Shown piece after piece: positions 45,401 to 54,000 of a stretch of DNA of 64,000 bases. Source of the stretch: CAZSHG01 sp964459995 (GTDB lineage Bacteria > UBP14 > UBA6098); assembly GCA_964459995.1 (NCBI GenBank), contig CAYWOR010000011.1, positions 1 to 64,000 on the forward strand, given 5' to 3'. Each line of letters begins with the position of its first letter. Positions within the stretch are counted from its first letter, which is position 1. Position numbers and translations under genes: made by a program. Under the pieces are notes generated by a model that saw nothing but the letters and a program-made list of their open reading frames with translations, ran no database searches and was not told where the DNA came from.

Positions 45401-48400
45401 TTCGGTAACATATATCGAGAGCACAATCGAGGTTGTAGTGAATGGTGTTTCATACACTACAATTGACCCGGAGCTAAGCTGGGACGGCAGTGAGTATCTT
45501 ATCTTCCGGCCTTCGCCGATGTGGCCCAGCGGGACTACGGTTAGGGCATGTCTGGCTACTGTGATGAGCGAGGATTCTCTCTGGTTGCCGGATTCTGTCT
45601 GCGGGGAGTTTTATGTCGATTTCGATCCGCCGGAGATATGGGGAATCGACCCCGCACCCGGGTCCGTGATAGCGGCTTCTGTGTTCAGCTATCTTGATTT
45701 CATGCTCTTCGATTTTCTTTCGGGATTGGACGATGGTTCGATAACTATCGATATAGGAACGCATAGCTTTGGGCTTTTCGACCCAGTGGTAACATGGGAT
45801 GCCGACTCGGTGATTTCCATCGACCTTTCCAGCTTCGATTTCGAGTGTGGAGACACAATAGATATTTGTGTCTATGCTGAAGACAGCCCCGATTGGTGCG
45901 GCCCGAACGTTCTTGATACTTGCTGGACACTGATAACCTCGCCCTGCGGACTTAATGCTATCATTATCGAGCCTTTGCCGAACACGATTTCCGCCTGCGA
46001 GGATCAGGAAATCGTGATGGAGATATATCTTACAGACACCCTCTGCCCGGTTGATCCATCTACGATTGTCCTGCAGGTTGAAGGTGTGGATTATACCATC
46101 GCAGATCCCGAGCTGGACTGGAGCGATCCGATTCTGACATGGACACCTCCAGTGGATTGGATACACGGCACATCTGTCGAAGTTTGCCTTACTGCGGCGG
46201 AGGACAGTTGCGGCGGAGAGGCCGAGGGATTGCCTATTTGCTGGGAATTCGAAATCGATCTGGAACCGCCGGTTGTTGTAGGCTGGAACCCGCCGTGTAG
46301 TAGCGCGGTTAATCCTTCTTCGGGGGTAGATTTCAATATTTCTCTCGAGGACGGCCCCGCGAATATTGGCTCTGTTTGGATTAGTATAAACGGCACGGAT
46401 TTCGACTTGGGAAGCGCGCTGACAATTTCCGGCTCGAATGCAGATTTCGTCTGGAATCCGGTCGTCGATGGCGGAATTACGCTGATTCCGGGGTCGAGTT
46501 TCGAGTTCTGTGTGCACGCGTCGGATACGAACATCCATTATTGCGAAAACCATGACACAGTTTATTGTTGCGAATATTTCGTGACATCGGATACGGGAGT
46601 CGTAACCGGGATCATCATCGAGCCTCTGCCCAACACGATTACGACCTGCGACGACCAGGCAATTGTGATGGAAATAATGGGGAGCGAAACGACATTTAGG
46701 ACAAAAAACCTACTTTGGCTCACGGATAACGGTTATTCATCGGGAAGGCTCTCGGACGCTTCGTTAACAGGTTATTCCAACGCCGCCGAATCTTTGTCTG
46801 TCTGGGGTTGGAACGTAGATGAGATTTCTCAGACGATTGTTCTGACATCGGCATTGGTCGAAGGCTACGATGTAATTGTTATTGGTAATGTTAAGACTGA
46901 CGGTCCGCGTGCTTATACTTCCGCCGAACGAACCGTGCTTACCGATTTCGTTGCGAGCGGCGGGAAGGTTCTTGCTATCTCCGGCTGGGTTGTCGCCGAC
47001 CATGACATCAACCTTGAGAATTTCCTCTTGGCGGATATTGGTGTAAGCTTCACGCCTTATGAAATGTGGACGAGTTATGTCTCGCCCGAGCCGGGAAGTC
47101 CTATCGAAGGTGGAGTTACTCAGGTGCCGGGCAATGGTTGCAAGTGGATTATTGGCCTCGATGAATGTTGGGCTTACCGCGGTTCGGATTGCGCTGTGGG
47201 AGTAAAACACCATGGTGCGGGAGCGGTTGTAGGCTATTTCGATGAGCATTGGCTTTTCAACGGGCCATGGCATAGTATGGATTTCACGACTCATCAGAAT
47301 ACACGGCTATTCCGAAATATCATGGAATATATCGAGTCTTCATTCGACTCTACCGACTGCCCCATCGACCCCTCCTCCATCATTCTTCGGGTTGAAGGGA
47401 CGGATTACACTGTTGCTGATGCCGAGCTGGATTGGACGCCGAGTCAGTTGACTTTCACGCCGTCTGTGTTGTGGACTCACGGCCAGGTTGTGGATGTCTG
47501 CCTTGTGCAGGCCGAGGACAGTTGCGGCGCAGTGCTCGAAGACAGTATTTGCTGGCAGTTCACGGTAGATTTAGAACCGCCGGCACTCGCGAGTATTGTT
47601 CCGGCGTGCGGAAGCCCGATAATTCCGCTGATTAACGATCATTGGGACATCACGCTAATCGATATTCCCGCCGGAGTGATGCCGGATTCGACATTCGTGA
47701 TTCTCGGCGATGACACTTGCAATATATCGGACGGCGGCGGGACTTTCAGCTTCACTTTCGACCCGGATGATTACGGAATAATTCTCATTCCGGGGGATAC
47801 GATAACACTTTGCATTCGCAGTATGGACGGCCCGGTGGATTATTGCGAGCCGAACGACACCATTTACTGTTGTGATTATCCCATATTCCCTTCGGAAGGG
47901 CCGATAGCTTATCCGGTTCGTGTTCCGCCGGATTCGATTTCGGCATGCGAGCCGGAAAGTATTATCATCGAGATAACCTCGGAATTCGAAGTGGTCGAAA
48001 GCACCATCGTGTTGAATGTTGACGGCATCGATTACAGAACCTTCAACCCGGAACTTACGTGGCTGGACCCATTCCTGACATATCTGCCGAATCCGGACTG
48101 GAATCCTCATGATACGGTATTTGTGCAGTTAGTTTCCGCGAGAGACATTTTCGAAAACCAATATGTGAATTATCCGCTAGAGTGGGTGTTCTATATCGAC
48201 CGGGTCGAGCCGCAGAGCGCGATGATAGAGCCGCCGGAATTTACCCGCGATATTTGGCATCAGATTGTAATCACGCTAAGTGATCAATTAGCGGGTGTGA
48301 ATCCAAATAGTCTGATACTCGAGGTCGAGGGAATCGAATATCATTATCCGGGCGACTTCGATTGGAATTCGAGCGGGCTTGGAGGCTCGATAGTGTGGAA

Positions 48401-48830
48401 TCCGGTTCAGCATGGGGTCGAATACAATGCCGGCGATACGATAGATGTTCGGATTTATGCCGAGGACGACCCCGATCTTTGCTTGCCTAATGTTCACACT
48501 GCGGAATACAGCTTCATTGTAGAGCCTTGGACGCCATGTATGGTCAACCCGAATCCGTTCAGTCCGAATGGTGATAATATCAATGAAATAACGACATTCG
48601 ATTGGCCGAACATGACTACCGAAGCCGCGGTTATATACATTTTCGATATTCGGAACATCCTTGTGCGCAAACTCGACATCGAGCCTCAAAGAAATTATCT
48701 GAATTATCCGGCGAGAGCATGGGATGGATATGACAGCGAAGGCCAACAGATGCCTCAGGGGCTTTATCTTTATGTAATCGAATCTGACGGCAGGATCGTA
48801 TGTAACGGAACTATTACACTGGTTCGATAA
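39444..48830 (+). CDS. Giant surface protein: vWA domain, PKD/Ig repeats, inserted amidotransferase-like domain, gliding-type C-terminal domain
   Basis: The start is ATG 39444 after AGGAGGAG, giving 3128 residues with signal peptide. A von Willebrand A domain comes first with an intact metal site (DTSGSMAG, near residues 77-84). About residues 635-980 hold four 'ANAGPD...C.G.SV.IGG.P.A.GG..PY.YSW' PKD/SprB-like repeats. Long Ig-like arrays with 'DWTACNPDSIV...V.G..Y...PELSW' and 'PNTI.AC.DQ.IVMEI' motifs follow. A ~225-residue alpha/beta domain interrupts one of these (46680-47350). The end (CMVNPNPFSPNGDNINE...YIFDIRNILVRKL...MPQGLYLYVIESDGR) is a gliding-associated C-terminal, T9SS type B-like domain. 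It is cysteine-rich for a surface protein, so disulfides are likely. Adhesion is the best guess. Confidence 0.87.
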   Translation: MNCCDRFPKKSFVLLLSLVLCGLILAQGLRIENANVRGRGGREITFYRPHAPEDAWWYSSDVECVHDVGCVDVVFCMDTSGSMAGTINNLQDEIDRFAYNIASVGFGYAFGLVTYSETVNFPHGSTLVEDLGAFSAILDEARSGDGGWEHHSDAIYQAIMNFNWRPGCEHVVVLISDECDDASTVTPSATIAQILSWGGFVYILSADCGDVDDFRDYCDTSNGKWFNYSTSTLNDVFDQIVDDIADVVEINITVTNTSGGAMNPITATLIPDFCIMVGDSPNPQPYGPVPNGASHTFVWDVEEIPGCAGWGDCFIIRVAGGAYVDSIVGCLWVEDCGCPGPEAVFVCPEGSGNWTACRDQYIEIEYVGYIGVDPNSLCIRVNGVNHCYPASPNLTWTPGFRGGTLRFTPTPPGWNHLQTVNVQCLSGNDATGCPQRFFPESNFRVDIKPPRPIWWEHHDATWWPPSPAWREAHDGSVSWQPACGSTVDDTTHIIIYALLHDDGVGMTPLDAILSSLDFSELAGLDFIGLWTSLTSINVTVNGIPFVPGFPIPGHFSRTVDLDYATYLLHPASWFGGWAVACTIRADSAGILGLAFLTGGEIEICLNANDLVEASGCMPCDNDTQWCCTYYLSADLPLVANAGPDKYICSGSSVIIGGTPAAGGGTEPYNYSWSPSTGLSNPNIANPIASPTTTTTYTLTVTDAASGVATDNMTVYVSNPVANAGPDDTLCAGSYVMLGGSPTGSGGFPPLSYSWQPAGLLASPTSANPMFITSMSWGDTSFTFIVTVTDTLGCTDVDTVRIVIDNVDADAGPDQRVCLGGSVTLGGSPTASGGVPPYTYHWYEYPGGAMISTDPNPVVTPSATTTYVVQINGGEPYCMAADTCIVYVVEVFADAGPDQSVCLGSSVTIGGSPTASGSGGYSYSWISVPAGFVSAVSNPMVSPTGNTRYIVTVTDSIGCTDIDTVFVEVFPAPFGWVSVPSFCGGVTSCAYQSIIWTIVDTVGTINEASIRISVDGTVYTVASPEVTTTAHIGDSLSIMFSPGSSWPHGDTIVFELINVASFAGCSTFVAPCSFIVDIEPPIADPLLPADGSTVFVVPDSVGAFISDFPAGVDPLSFNYITITVNGLPATGWTYTWTGGYLGFNNLVLSEGDSVVICLDSLFDDPDYDYCAHNDTSLCWWFVIMPCDVEVTASPDTIICGSGDIVLNADVEGGSGFFTYEWRPAVGLDDPTLANPTAIVESTITYVVEVYDESLMCSAYDTATIIVSNPIANAGPDGIICPFSIVPLGCNPAVTGGLPPYSFEWMNSTGAVIYTVENPLHSFGDTDEWFVLHVVDSLGCEAWDTVFFDVDVEEITSFDFISPLPDDTLPAGEVYFEWEVEPSGGYLYDFILDGAVVFSRIDSNHVTLDFPCGESHFWTVVVWRECFHDYVACGETTSTVFIDSLAYPFDPPFHMEDCGEPYAVAVHVPDGDWTACNPDSIVAYIIDSVGIIESSIMMTVNGTSYRTSDPELSWDGVSTLVFRPSVIWADGEIVTVCVDSAVNLDSIELVARVCWEFYIDRSAPQIVSISPTPFSEIPTTVSTVRVCVRDMLSGLDSLIIDVDGVLYELGAFGCVDTVVCNNFPIGPLSPGDVVDVNLIRATDCPDWCGPNVLDSVWDYLVSDCDIEITFDLGIAETLICHPDSLPVVFELTTTVTGGTAPFTYWNSMEGIVGPTHVGDPTYNLDHSTLISIVVEDAAGCRDTASMVVYISDLQAYAGPDFSICEGDTATIGCPDWWWIGFHVGTVTGWWTNEDGSFLSDETTPLVWPDVTTSYILHVVDSVGCEDTDTITVFRHHEAPGAFTGLYPPPDAMLPPGDITIIWSDAGGVPPAQYHLIIDGVDTVARGISDTFFTVNYPCGHTHSWEVIAYNICASEYVVFCDSFMAAGAHDSGSVWYHLPDTFGGIDTSAYDPIFHTHPCEGPSAVYSHVPTGDWTACNPDSVVWILGDSVTYIESTIEVVVNGVSYTTIDPELSWDGSEYLIFRPSPMWPSGTTVRACLATVMSEDSLWLPDSVCGEFYVDFDPPEIWGIDPAPGSVIAASVFSYLDFMLFDFLSGLDDGSITIDIGTHSFGLFDPVVTWDADSVISIDLSSFDFECGDTIDICVYAEDSPDWCGPNVLDTCWTLITSPCGLNAIIIEPLPNTISACEDQEIVMEIYLTDTLCPVDPSTIVLQVEGVDYTIADPELDWSDPILTWTPPVDWIHGTSVEVCLTAAEDSCGGEAEGLPICWEFEIDLEPPVVVGWNPPCSSAVNPSSGVDFNISLEDGPANIGSVWISINGTDFDLGSALTISGSNADFVWNPVVDGGITLIPGSSFEFCVHASDTNIHYCENHDTVYCCEYFVTSDTGVVTGIIIEPLPNTITTCDDQAIVMEIMGSETTFRTKNLLWLTDNGYSSGRLSDASLTGYSNAAESLSVWGWNVDEISQTIVLTSALVEGYDVIVIGNVKTDGPRAYTSAERTVLTDFVASGGKVLAISGWVVADHDINLENFLLADIGVSFTPYEMWTSYVSPEPGSPIEGGVTQVPGNGCKWIIGLDECWAYRGSDCAVGVKHHGAGAVVGYFDEHWLFNGPWHSMDFTTHQNTRLFRNIMEYIESSFDSTDCPIDPSSIILRVEGTDYTVADAELDWTPSQLTFTPSVLWTHGQVVDVCLVQAEDSCGAVLEDSICWQFTVDLEPPALASIVPACGSPIIPLINDHWDITLIDIPAGVMPDSTFVILGDDTCNISDGGGTFSFTFDPDDYGIILIPGDTITLCIRSMDGPVDYCEPNDTIYCCDYPIFPSEGPIAYPVRVPPDSISACEPESIIIEITSEFEVVESTIVLNVDGIDYRTFNPELTWLDPFLTYLPNPDWNPHDTVFVQLVSARDIFENQYVNYPLEWVFYIDRVEPQSAMIEPPEFTRDIWHQIVITLSDQLAGVNPNSLILEVEGIEYHYPGDFDWNSSGLGGSIVWNPVQHGVEYNAGDTIDVRIYAEDDPDLCLPNVHTAEYSFIVEPWTPCMVNPNPFSPNGDNINEITTFDWPNMTTEAAVIYIFDIRNILVRKLDIEPQRNYLNYPARAWDGYDSEGQQMPQGLYLYVIESDGRIVCNGTITLVR

Positions 48831-48840
48831 TTGCTTGTAT

Positions 48841-48874
48841 AAAACCGGGCGAGTATATCTCCGTCCGGTTTTTG
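48841..48874 (+). terminator. Rho-independent terminator
   Basis: An 11-bp stem (48841-48851 with 48862-48872, one G-T pair) runs into five T, 10 bases after the giant gene's stop. Confidence 0.8.
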
Positions 48875-48881
48875 TTTATTC

Positions 48882-48910
48882 TTGACTTTGATGACTCTCA
48901 CAATTAGTAT
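48882..48910 (+). promoter_or_regulatory. Promoter of the coaX operon
   Basis: TTGACT (48882-48887), a 17-base spacer and TAGTAT (48905-48910), just past the terminator and about 75 bases before coaX. Confidence 0.5.
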
Positions 48911-48985
48911 GAAATCACAACTGCGGAGCGCTACCGTTTGGTAATATAACACTGCCGGGTAATAGCGCATCTCGGCAAAGGGACA

Positions 48986-49738
48986 ATGACAATAGCCGCC
49001 CTCGACATCGGTAATTATCGTGCAAAACTCGCTCTTATCTCGAAAAAGGGCGAGATTATGAGCCGAAGGCATTTTCTAACCGAGGAGCTTATAGCCAACA
49101 CGGATCAGATTTCCAAATGCATCAACGAGTTAAAGCCCGGAGGGTGCGTCATCGGCTCGGTTGTGCCCGAGTTGGATGATGTTCTATCCTTCTCTTTGAA
49201 GAAGTTCGAGCCACTTTTTGTAACTGGTGGCACAAAAAATGAACTTCTCGTGGAATATGATCCGCCTGAATCTTTAGGCGCAGACCGTCTCGCGGCCGCT
49301 GTCGGCGCATATCGAGAATATGGAAGCATCTTGAATCGGGATATTATGGTTGTTGATTCCGGAACAACAATCACGACCGATCTTGTCAGCAGTAAGGGTG
49401 CTTTTCTCGGCGGGGCGATTTATCCCGGCGACGAAATCTCGATGAACGCGATCGCACGCAACGCGCGGAAACTTCCACAAATGCCTTTCAAGACGACACG
49501 AACCGTCCTCGGTTCGACCACTACCGAATGTATGCTAATCGGCGTTCAGGCGACTATTATCGGCGCAATCGAACATCTATATCATCGATACGGCAGTATT
49601 CACGGGGAAAATCCTTTTATCGTGCTGACTGGGGCCTCTGCCTCCTGGATAGCCCCGATTTTGGGTATTCCGAACATGGTCGATCCCGATATTGTTTTGC
49701 TTGGGTTGGCGGCGATTTGGTCCTACAATAGGGAATAG
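48986..49738 (+). CDS. coaX: Type III pantothenate kinase
   Basis: Phosphorylates pantothenate, the first step of coenzyme A synthesis. The 250-residue protein has the ASKHA-fold motifs of CoaX: ALDIGNYRAKLAL at the N-terminus, PPESLGADRLAAAVGA in the middle, VVDSGTTITTDLV and GGAIYPG. AAAGGGA precedes the ATG. It is the first gene of a likely operon with the PHP protein and smc. Confidence 0.94.
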   Translation: MTIAALDIGNYRAKLALISKKGEIMSRRHFLTEELIANTDQISKCINELKPGGCVIGSVVPELDDVLSFSLKKFEPLFVTGGTKNELLVEYDPPESLGADRLAAAVGAYREYGSILNRDIMVVDSGTTITTDLVSSKGAFLGGAIYPGDEISMNAIARNARKLPQMPFKTTRTVLGSTTTECMLIGVQATIIGAIEHLYHRYGSIHGENPFIVLTGASASWIAPILGIPNMVDPDIVLLGLAAIWSYNRE

Positions 49739-49747
49739 AATAGATAC

Positions 49748-50986
49748 ATGTCAAATCCACCAAAGCTTTTCGAATATGTCGGGGCGATACATATCCATAC
49801 GACAGATTCCGACGGCAGTAAGCCGCATGAGGACATAATCAAGATAGCTGACCGGCTTCATCTCGATTTTTTGTTCTTCTCCGATCACATGACCCTCAAA
49901 CATAAATCTAACGAGGGCTGGCATAAGCGGGTGCTTGTGGTTGTCGGTTATGAGATCCACGACCCGAGCAACAAAAATCACTATCTCGCCTTTGGAATCG
50001 ACGAGGTTCTTCCCGATACTCTAATTCCACCAGAATATGTGCGCGAAGTGAAAAAGCGCGGTGCGCTTGGAATCATCGCACATCCGGACGAGGTGCGCGA
50101 GCAGAAAGGGGTTCCGCCGGCTTATCCGTGGACTGCTTGGGATGTCAAAGATTACGATGGCATCGAGGTTTGGAACCATATGTCGGATTGGCTCGAAGGA
50201 ATCGACCAAAAAAACCGGTACAAGAGATTTTTCCATCCTCGAAGCAGTCTTAACACGCCTGCCGAGGCGACCCTTAAACGCTGGGACGAAGAAGCGGAAC
50301 GCAGGCGAATTATCGGCATCGGTTCTCTGGATGCCCACGCCGCAGAATACTACTGGGGGCCTGTCCGTCTTACGATTTTCCCCTATAAGGTGCAACTTCA
50401 GACAATACGCACCCATGTTCTCGTCGAAAACCCATTGCCCTACGACGATTATGAGGGCGCACGCAAAGAACTTATGACTGCAATCTCTCGCGCGCAGGTT
50501 TTCATTGGAAACGAAAGATGGGGAAACTGCCGCGGATTTAGATTTTGGGCTGAATCGAAACGTCAATTTGCTCTTATGGGCGGTGCGATGCGCGACCATA
50601 GGAGTATTGTTTTCAAGGTAAGTTGTCCGACTGAGGGAACGATTCGGCTAATCAAATCCGGCGAGGTTGTTGCGGTTGTCGAGGGAGCCGAAGCGGAGTT
50701 TCCGGTTCAGGGGCCGGGACCATACAGGGTCGAGGTCCTGAAAAACGGGAAGGGATGGATATATTCCAATCATATAAAAATTTTACCTCCACGAGAACAG
50801 CCATATAGAAGGAGTTCCGGAGAACGCAGAGGAAGACCGTCTTCACAAAAGGAAGAGAGCGCAAAGGCACATCCTCAACGCAAACAAAGCGAACAGGGAG
50901 AAAACAGAGGCCGCCCAAGTCGTCGCCGAAACACGGAGGGCGGCGGAAGACCTCCTAAAAATCGCGATAACGCGAAAAAAGAATAA
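49748..50986 (+). CDS. PHP-domain phosphoesterase-like protein with basic C-terminal tail
   Basis: A 412-residue protein. The PHP metal-binding motifs are visible: AIHIHTTDSDGS, FFSDHMT, IIAHPDE, WNHMSDW and GSLDAHA. Such proteins hydrolyse phosphate esters with a metal cluster. A sandwich-like segment follows (~285-345), and the last ~65 residues are highly basic and polar (RRSSGERRGRPSS...RGRPSRRRN), likely disordered and able to bind nucleic acid or membrane. The substrate is unknown. The start has no strong ribosome binding site and lies 9 bases after coaX. Confidence 0.85.
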   Translation: MSNPPKLFEYVGAIHIHTTDSDGSKPHEDIIKIADRLHLDFLFFSDHMTLKHKSNEGWHKRVLVVVGYEIHDPSNKNHYLAFGIDEVLPDTLIPPEYVREVKKRGALGIIAHPDEVREQKGVPPAYPWTAWDVKDYDGIEVWNHMSDWLEGIDQKNRYKRFFHPRSSLNTPAEATLKRWDEEAERRRIIGIGSLDAHAAEYYWGPVRLTIFPYKVQLQTIRTHVLVENPLPYDDYEGARKELMTAISRAQVFIGNERWGNCRGFRFWAESKRQFALMGGAMRDHRSIVFKVSCPTEGTIRLIKSGEVVAVVEGAEAEFPVQGPGPYRVEVLKNGKGWIYSNHIKILPPREQPYRRSSGERRGRPSSQKEESAKAHPQRKQSEQGENRGRPSRRRNTEGGGRPPKNRDNAKKE

Positions 50987-51010
50987 CCCCGAGGGAAGTC
51001 GTCCGAGAAA

Positions 51011-54000
51011 ATGTATCTGCATAAGCTGACAATCTATGGCTTTAAGAGCTTTGCGAAGAGAACTGAGCTTACATTCAGCAAAGGTCTTTCTGCTGTTGTG
51101 GGTCCGAACGGATGCGGAAAAACCAACATTCTGGATGCGATTCGTTGGGTAATCGGCGAGCAGAAGGTTAAAGCGCTTAGGTCGGCTTCCATGCGCGATG
51201 TTATTTTCAAGGGCAGTAGGGATCATAAGCCGTTGAACATGGCGGAGGTGTTAATCACTATTCGCGAGTGCAAGGGGCTTCTCCCCTATGATCCGCACGC
51301 GGACACTGTGGTTATCGGAAGGCGTTTATATCGCTCGGGCGATTCGGAATATGTTATCAACGGCAAACCGGTGCGGCTGAAGGATATTCAGTCGGTGCTA
51401 ATGGGCACCGGAATTGGAAGTTCTATTTACGCGCTTATCGAGCAATCGATGATTCAGCGGATTCTGGCCGGCGGCAAAGAGGACCGCAGAGAGCTTCTCG
51501 AAGAGGCCGCGGGGATTATGAAATACAAAATCGACCGCAAAGCCGCCGAATCGAAGCTTCAATCAACAGCGAATGATCTTGAAAGGCTCGAAGATATTCT
51601 TGGCGAGGTTTCTCGGAATGTAAATTCGCTCAAACGCCAGATGCGCAGGGCACAGGATTTGAAACGCCTGAAGGAGCAGAGCAGGGAGCTTGCTGTTCAA
51701 ATCGCGACGACACGAAAGGCGCGGATTATGGAAATCCTCGCGCGCGTTGGAAAAGAGCTGTCGCATATGGAGGATGATCTTGCGGTGGCGAACGCGAAAC
51801 GAAGCGAACTCGATATGCGAAGACAATTGGTTGCAGTTGAGCGTGACGAGCGTGAGGGCGATGTTACAAAAATCGGCGAAGCGCTCAGAATCGAAGAATC
51901 CAAAATCGCGAATAAAGAGAAAGCTCTTGCGGTAAATACAGAGCGCAGAGGTTATATCGAAGAGGGTTTGAAGAATACGACGATAGAGCTCGAGACCGCG
52001 AAAAAGCGTCTCTCGGAGCTTGAAAAGGAGATGGTCGAAAATTCGGCGAAGATAGAAACCGCTTTCGAGAAAAACGAGGGTTTGAAAACAGAATCCGACA
52101 GACTTATCGAGGGGCAGACAAATTTTGAGGCTTCTTTTAGGGAGATTCGCAAAGCAACTTCGACTCTAAGGCAGGAAATTACGGAGGCGCGACAGCACCT
52201 GAGCAAAACGGACACCGGCATCGGCTCGCACAAAGGGCAATTAGAATCCATCGAGAAGCAAATTGCCGAATCTAAGCAGTTGAAGGCTGGTATCGAGGGC
52301 GAAATCACGGCTATCTCCGACCGAAGAAATGCGGTGGATGCCGAGCTTGAGAAGCGCACTGAGACCTACGAAAGAGCCGCGAAAGAGATTTCCGACAAAC
52401 AGGACGAAATCGACGGACTTAACGAGAAGGTGCGGGAACTAAACGAGCGCGTATCTCAGCTTGAAAGCGGAATTAGCGGGATAAAAGGGCGTTTGGAAGC
52501 GCTCAAAGAATCCTCCGCGCCGGATTCTACAGAGGAGCAAATTGCAGGATTAATTTCGAAGCACAAGATCGTGTTAGGACAGTTTTCCGATTATATCCGT
52601 CCGGGGAAACTATCGGCGTCAGCGCTGGACGGAATTCTCGGCGAGCTTGCGCGCGCATGGATAGTCCGTTCTGCAAAAACGGCAGTGGAAATCGCCAACA
52701 TCATCGAGGATAAGGGGCTTTCGGCGGTTCTAATAGTGCTCGATGAGCTTCCGGAAACAGAAACAGATAACGCGGTAGTCCCGAAGGAAATGTCGAAATT
52801 GCTCTATTTTGTGGCTGATTTCGGTGCAATTGAAAGCGATGCGGAAAATGCGGTCTCGGAAAACGGGGCGTTTATCAGAAGAAAGGGTCTTCGTAGAATC
52901 GGCACGCAGATGCGCGGAGCTATTAGCTTTGCTCAGGAAATTGAAAAGCTCGGGGCGAATATCGATGATCTCGAAAAACAATTGGCCGATGCGGAAAAGG
53001 CGCGAAAGGATATTTTTCTGCGCCGGGACGAATCCAACGGCGCTTTTTCGAATATGAAGGAGCGCGAGAACGAGATTCGTAAAGCCCTTTCAGAAACGGA
53101 GAACGAGATTCGTGAGCTGGAGTATCGCTATAAATCGAAAGTGAGCGATAAGGCCGATATCGAAAAGCGAATAGAGAACTCGTCAGCTCGAAAGGGCGAA
53201 ATCGAGACGGAACTCTCAAAGCTCGAAGCCGGCAGAAAATCGGTTGCAGATAGAGTGGCCGAACTCGAAGCAGAAATCGCGAAGCAATCCGAGCAGGAAA
53301 TCAAGGCTGAAGAGGAATTGCGCATCTGGACAAAAGACGCCACCGATGCTCAGATGAAGTTTATTCAGGCGAAGGGCGAGTTAGAGGGGCTTCAGAGGGA
53401 ACTCGAGCGTCTTCGTTTGCAATATCGCACTGCCGAGACGACAATAGAGACTGCAGAGCGACGAATTCGCGAGCTTAAGGATGAAGGCGAACGTCTGGCG
53501 ACCGAAAAAGAAAAACTCTCCGAGGAAGTTCAGTCGCTCGTTGTCGAAAAAGATAAGAAAGAAAAAGAGTTCCAAACCGTTAGTGAAAACGCTCGAGAGG
53601 CAAACGACAAGCTCCGTCAACTCGATGTCGAGCTTAGGGATATTACGTCCAGGGCCTCCGAGCTGGAAAAGGTTGTTCACGAAAAACGCATGGAGAAGCA
53701 CGAGCAGGAGTTGCAGGCGGGTTTCATCGCGGAGAATCTTCGGTCAGATTACGGAATCGAGCTTGATTCTGTAGATATTGAAGAAAAGCTCAACTCCGAG
53801 GACGAACGCAAGGCACAAACAAAACTCGAACGGCTTAAGGAGAAAATCACAGATTTCGGCGGCATTAACCCGGATGCAGAACGCGAATACGAAGAGCAAA
53901 AAGAACGGCTCGATTTTCTGACGGCGCAACGTGAGGACCTCGTCGAAGCAAAAAACGACCTGCAGAAAACAATCAAAAAGCTCAACAACACGGCGCGGCG

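Noticed and set aside
45474..46553. Long minus-strand open frame of 359 codons inside the 3128-aa protein gene
   Set aside because: It is antisense to a coherent repeat protein, has low-complexity basic composition typical of reverse reading of biased codons, and shows no domain or ribosome binding site. The same holds for the frames at 10286-11152 and 12995-13729.
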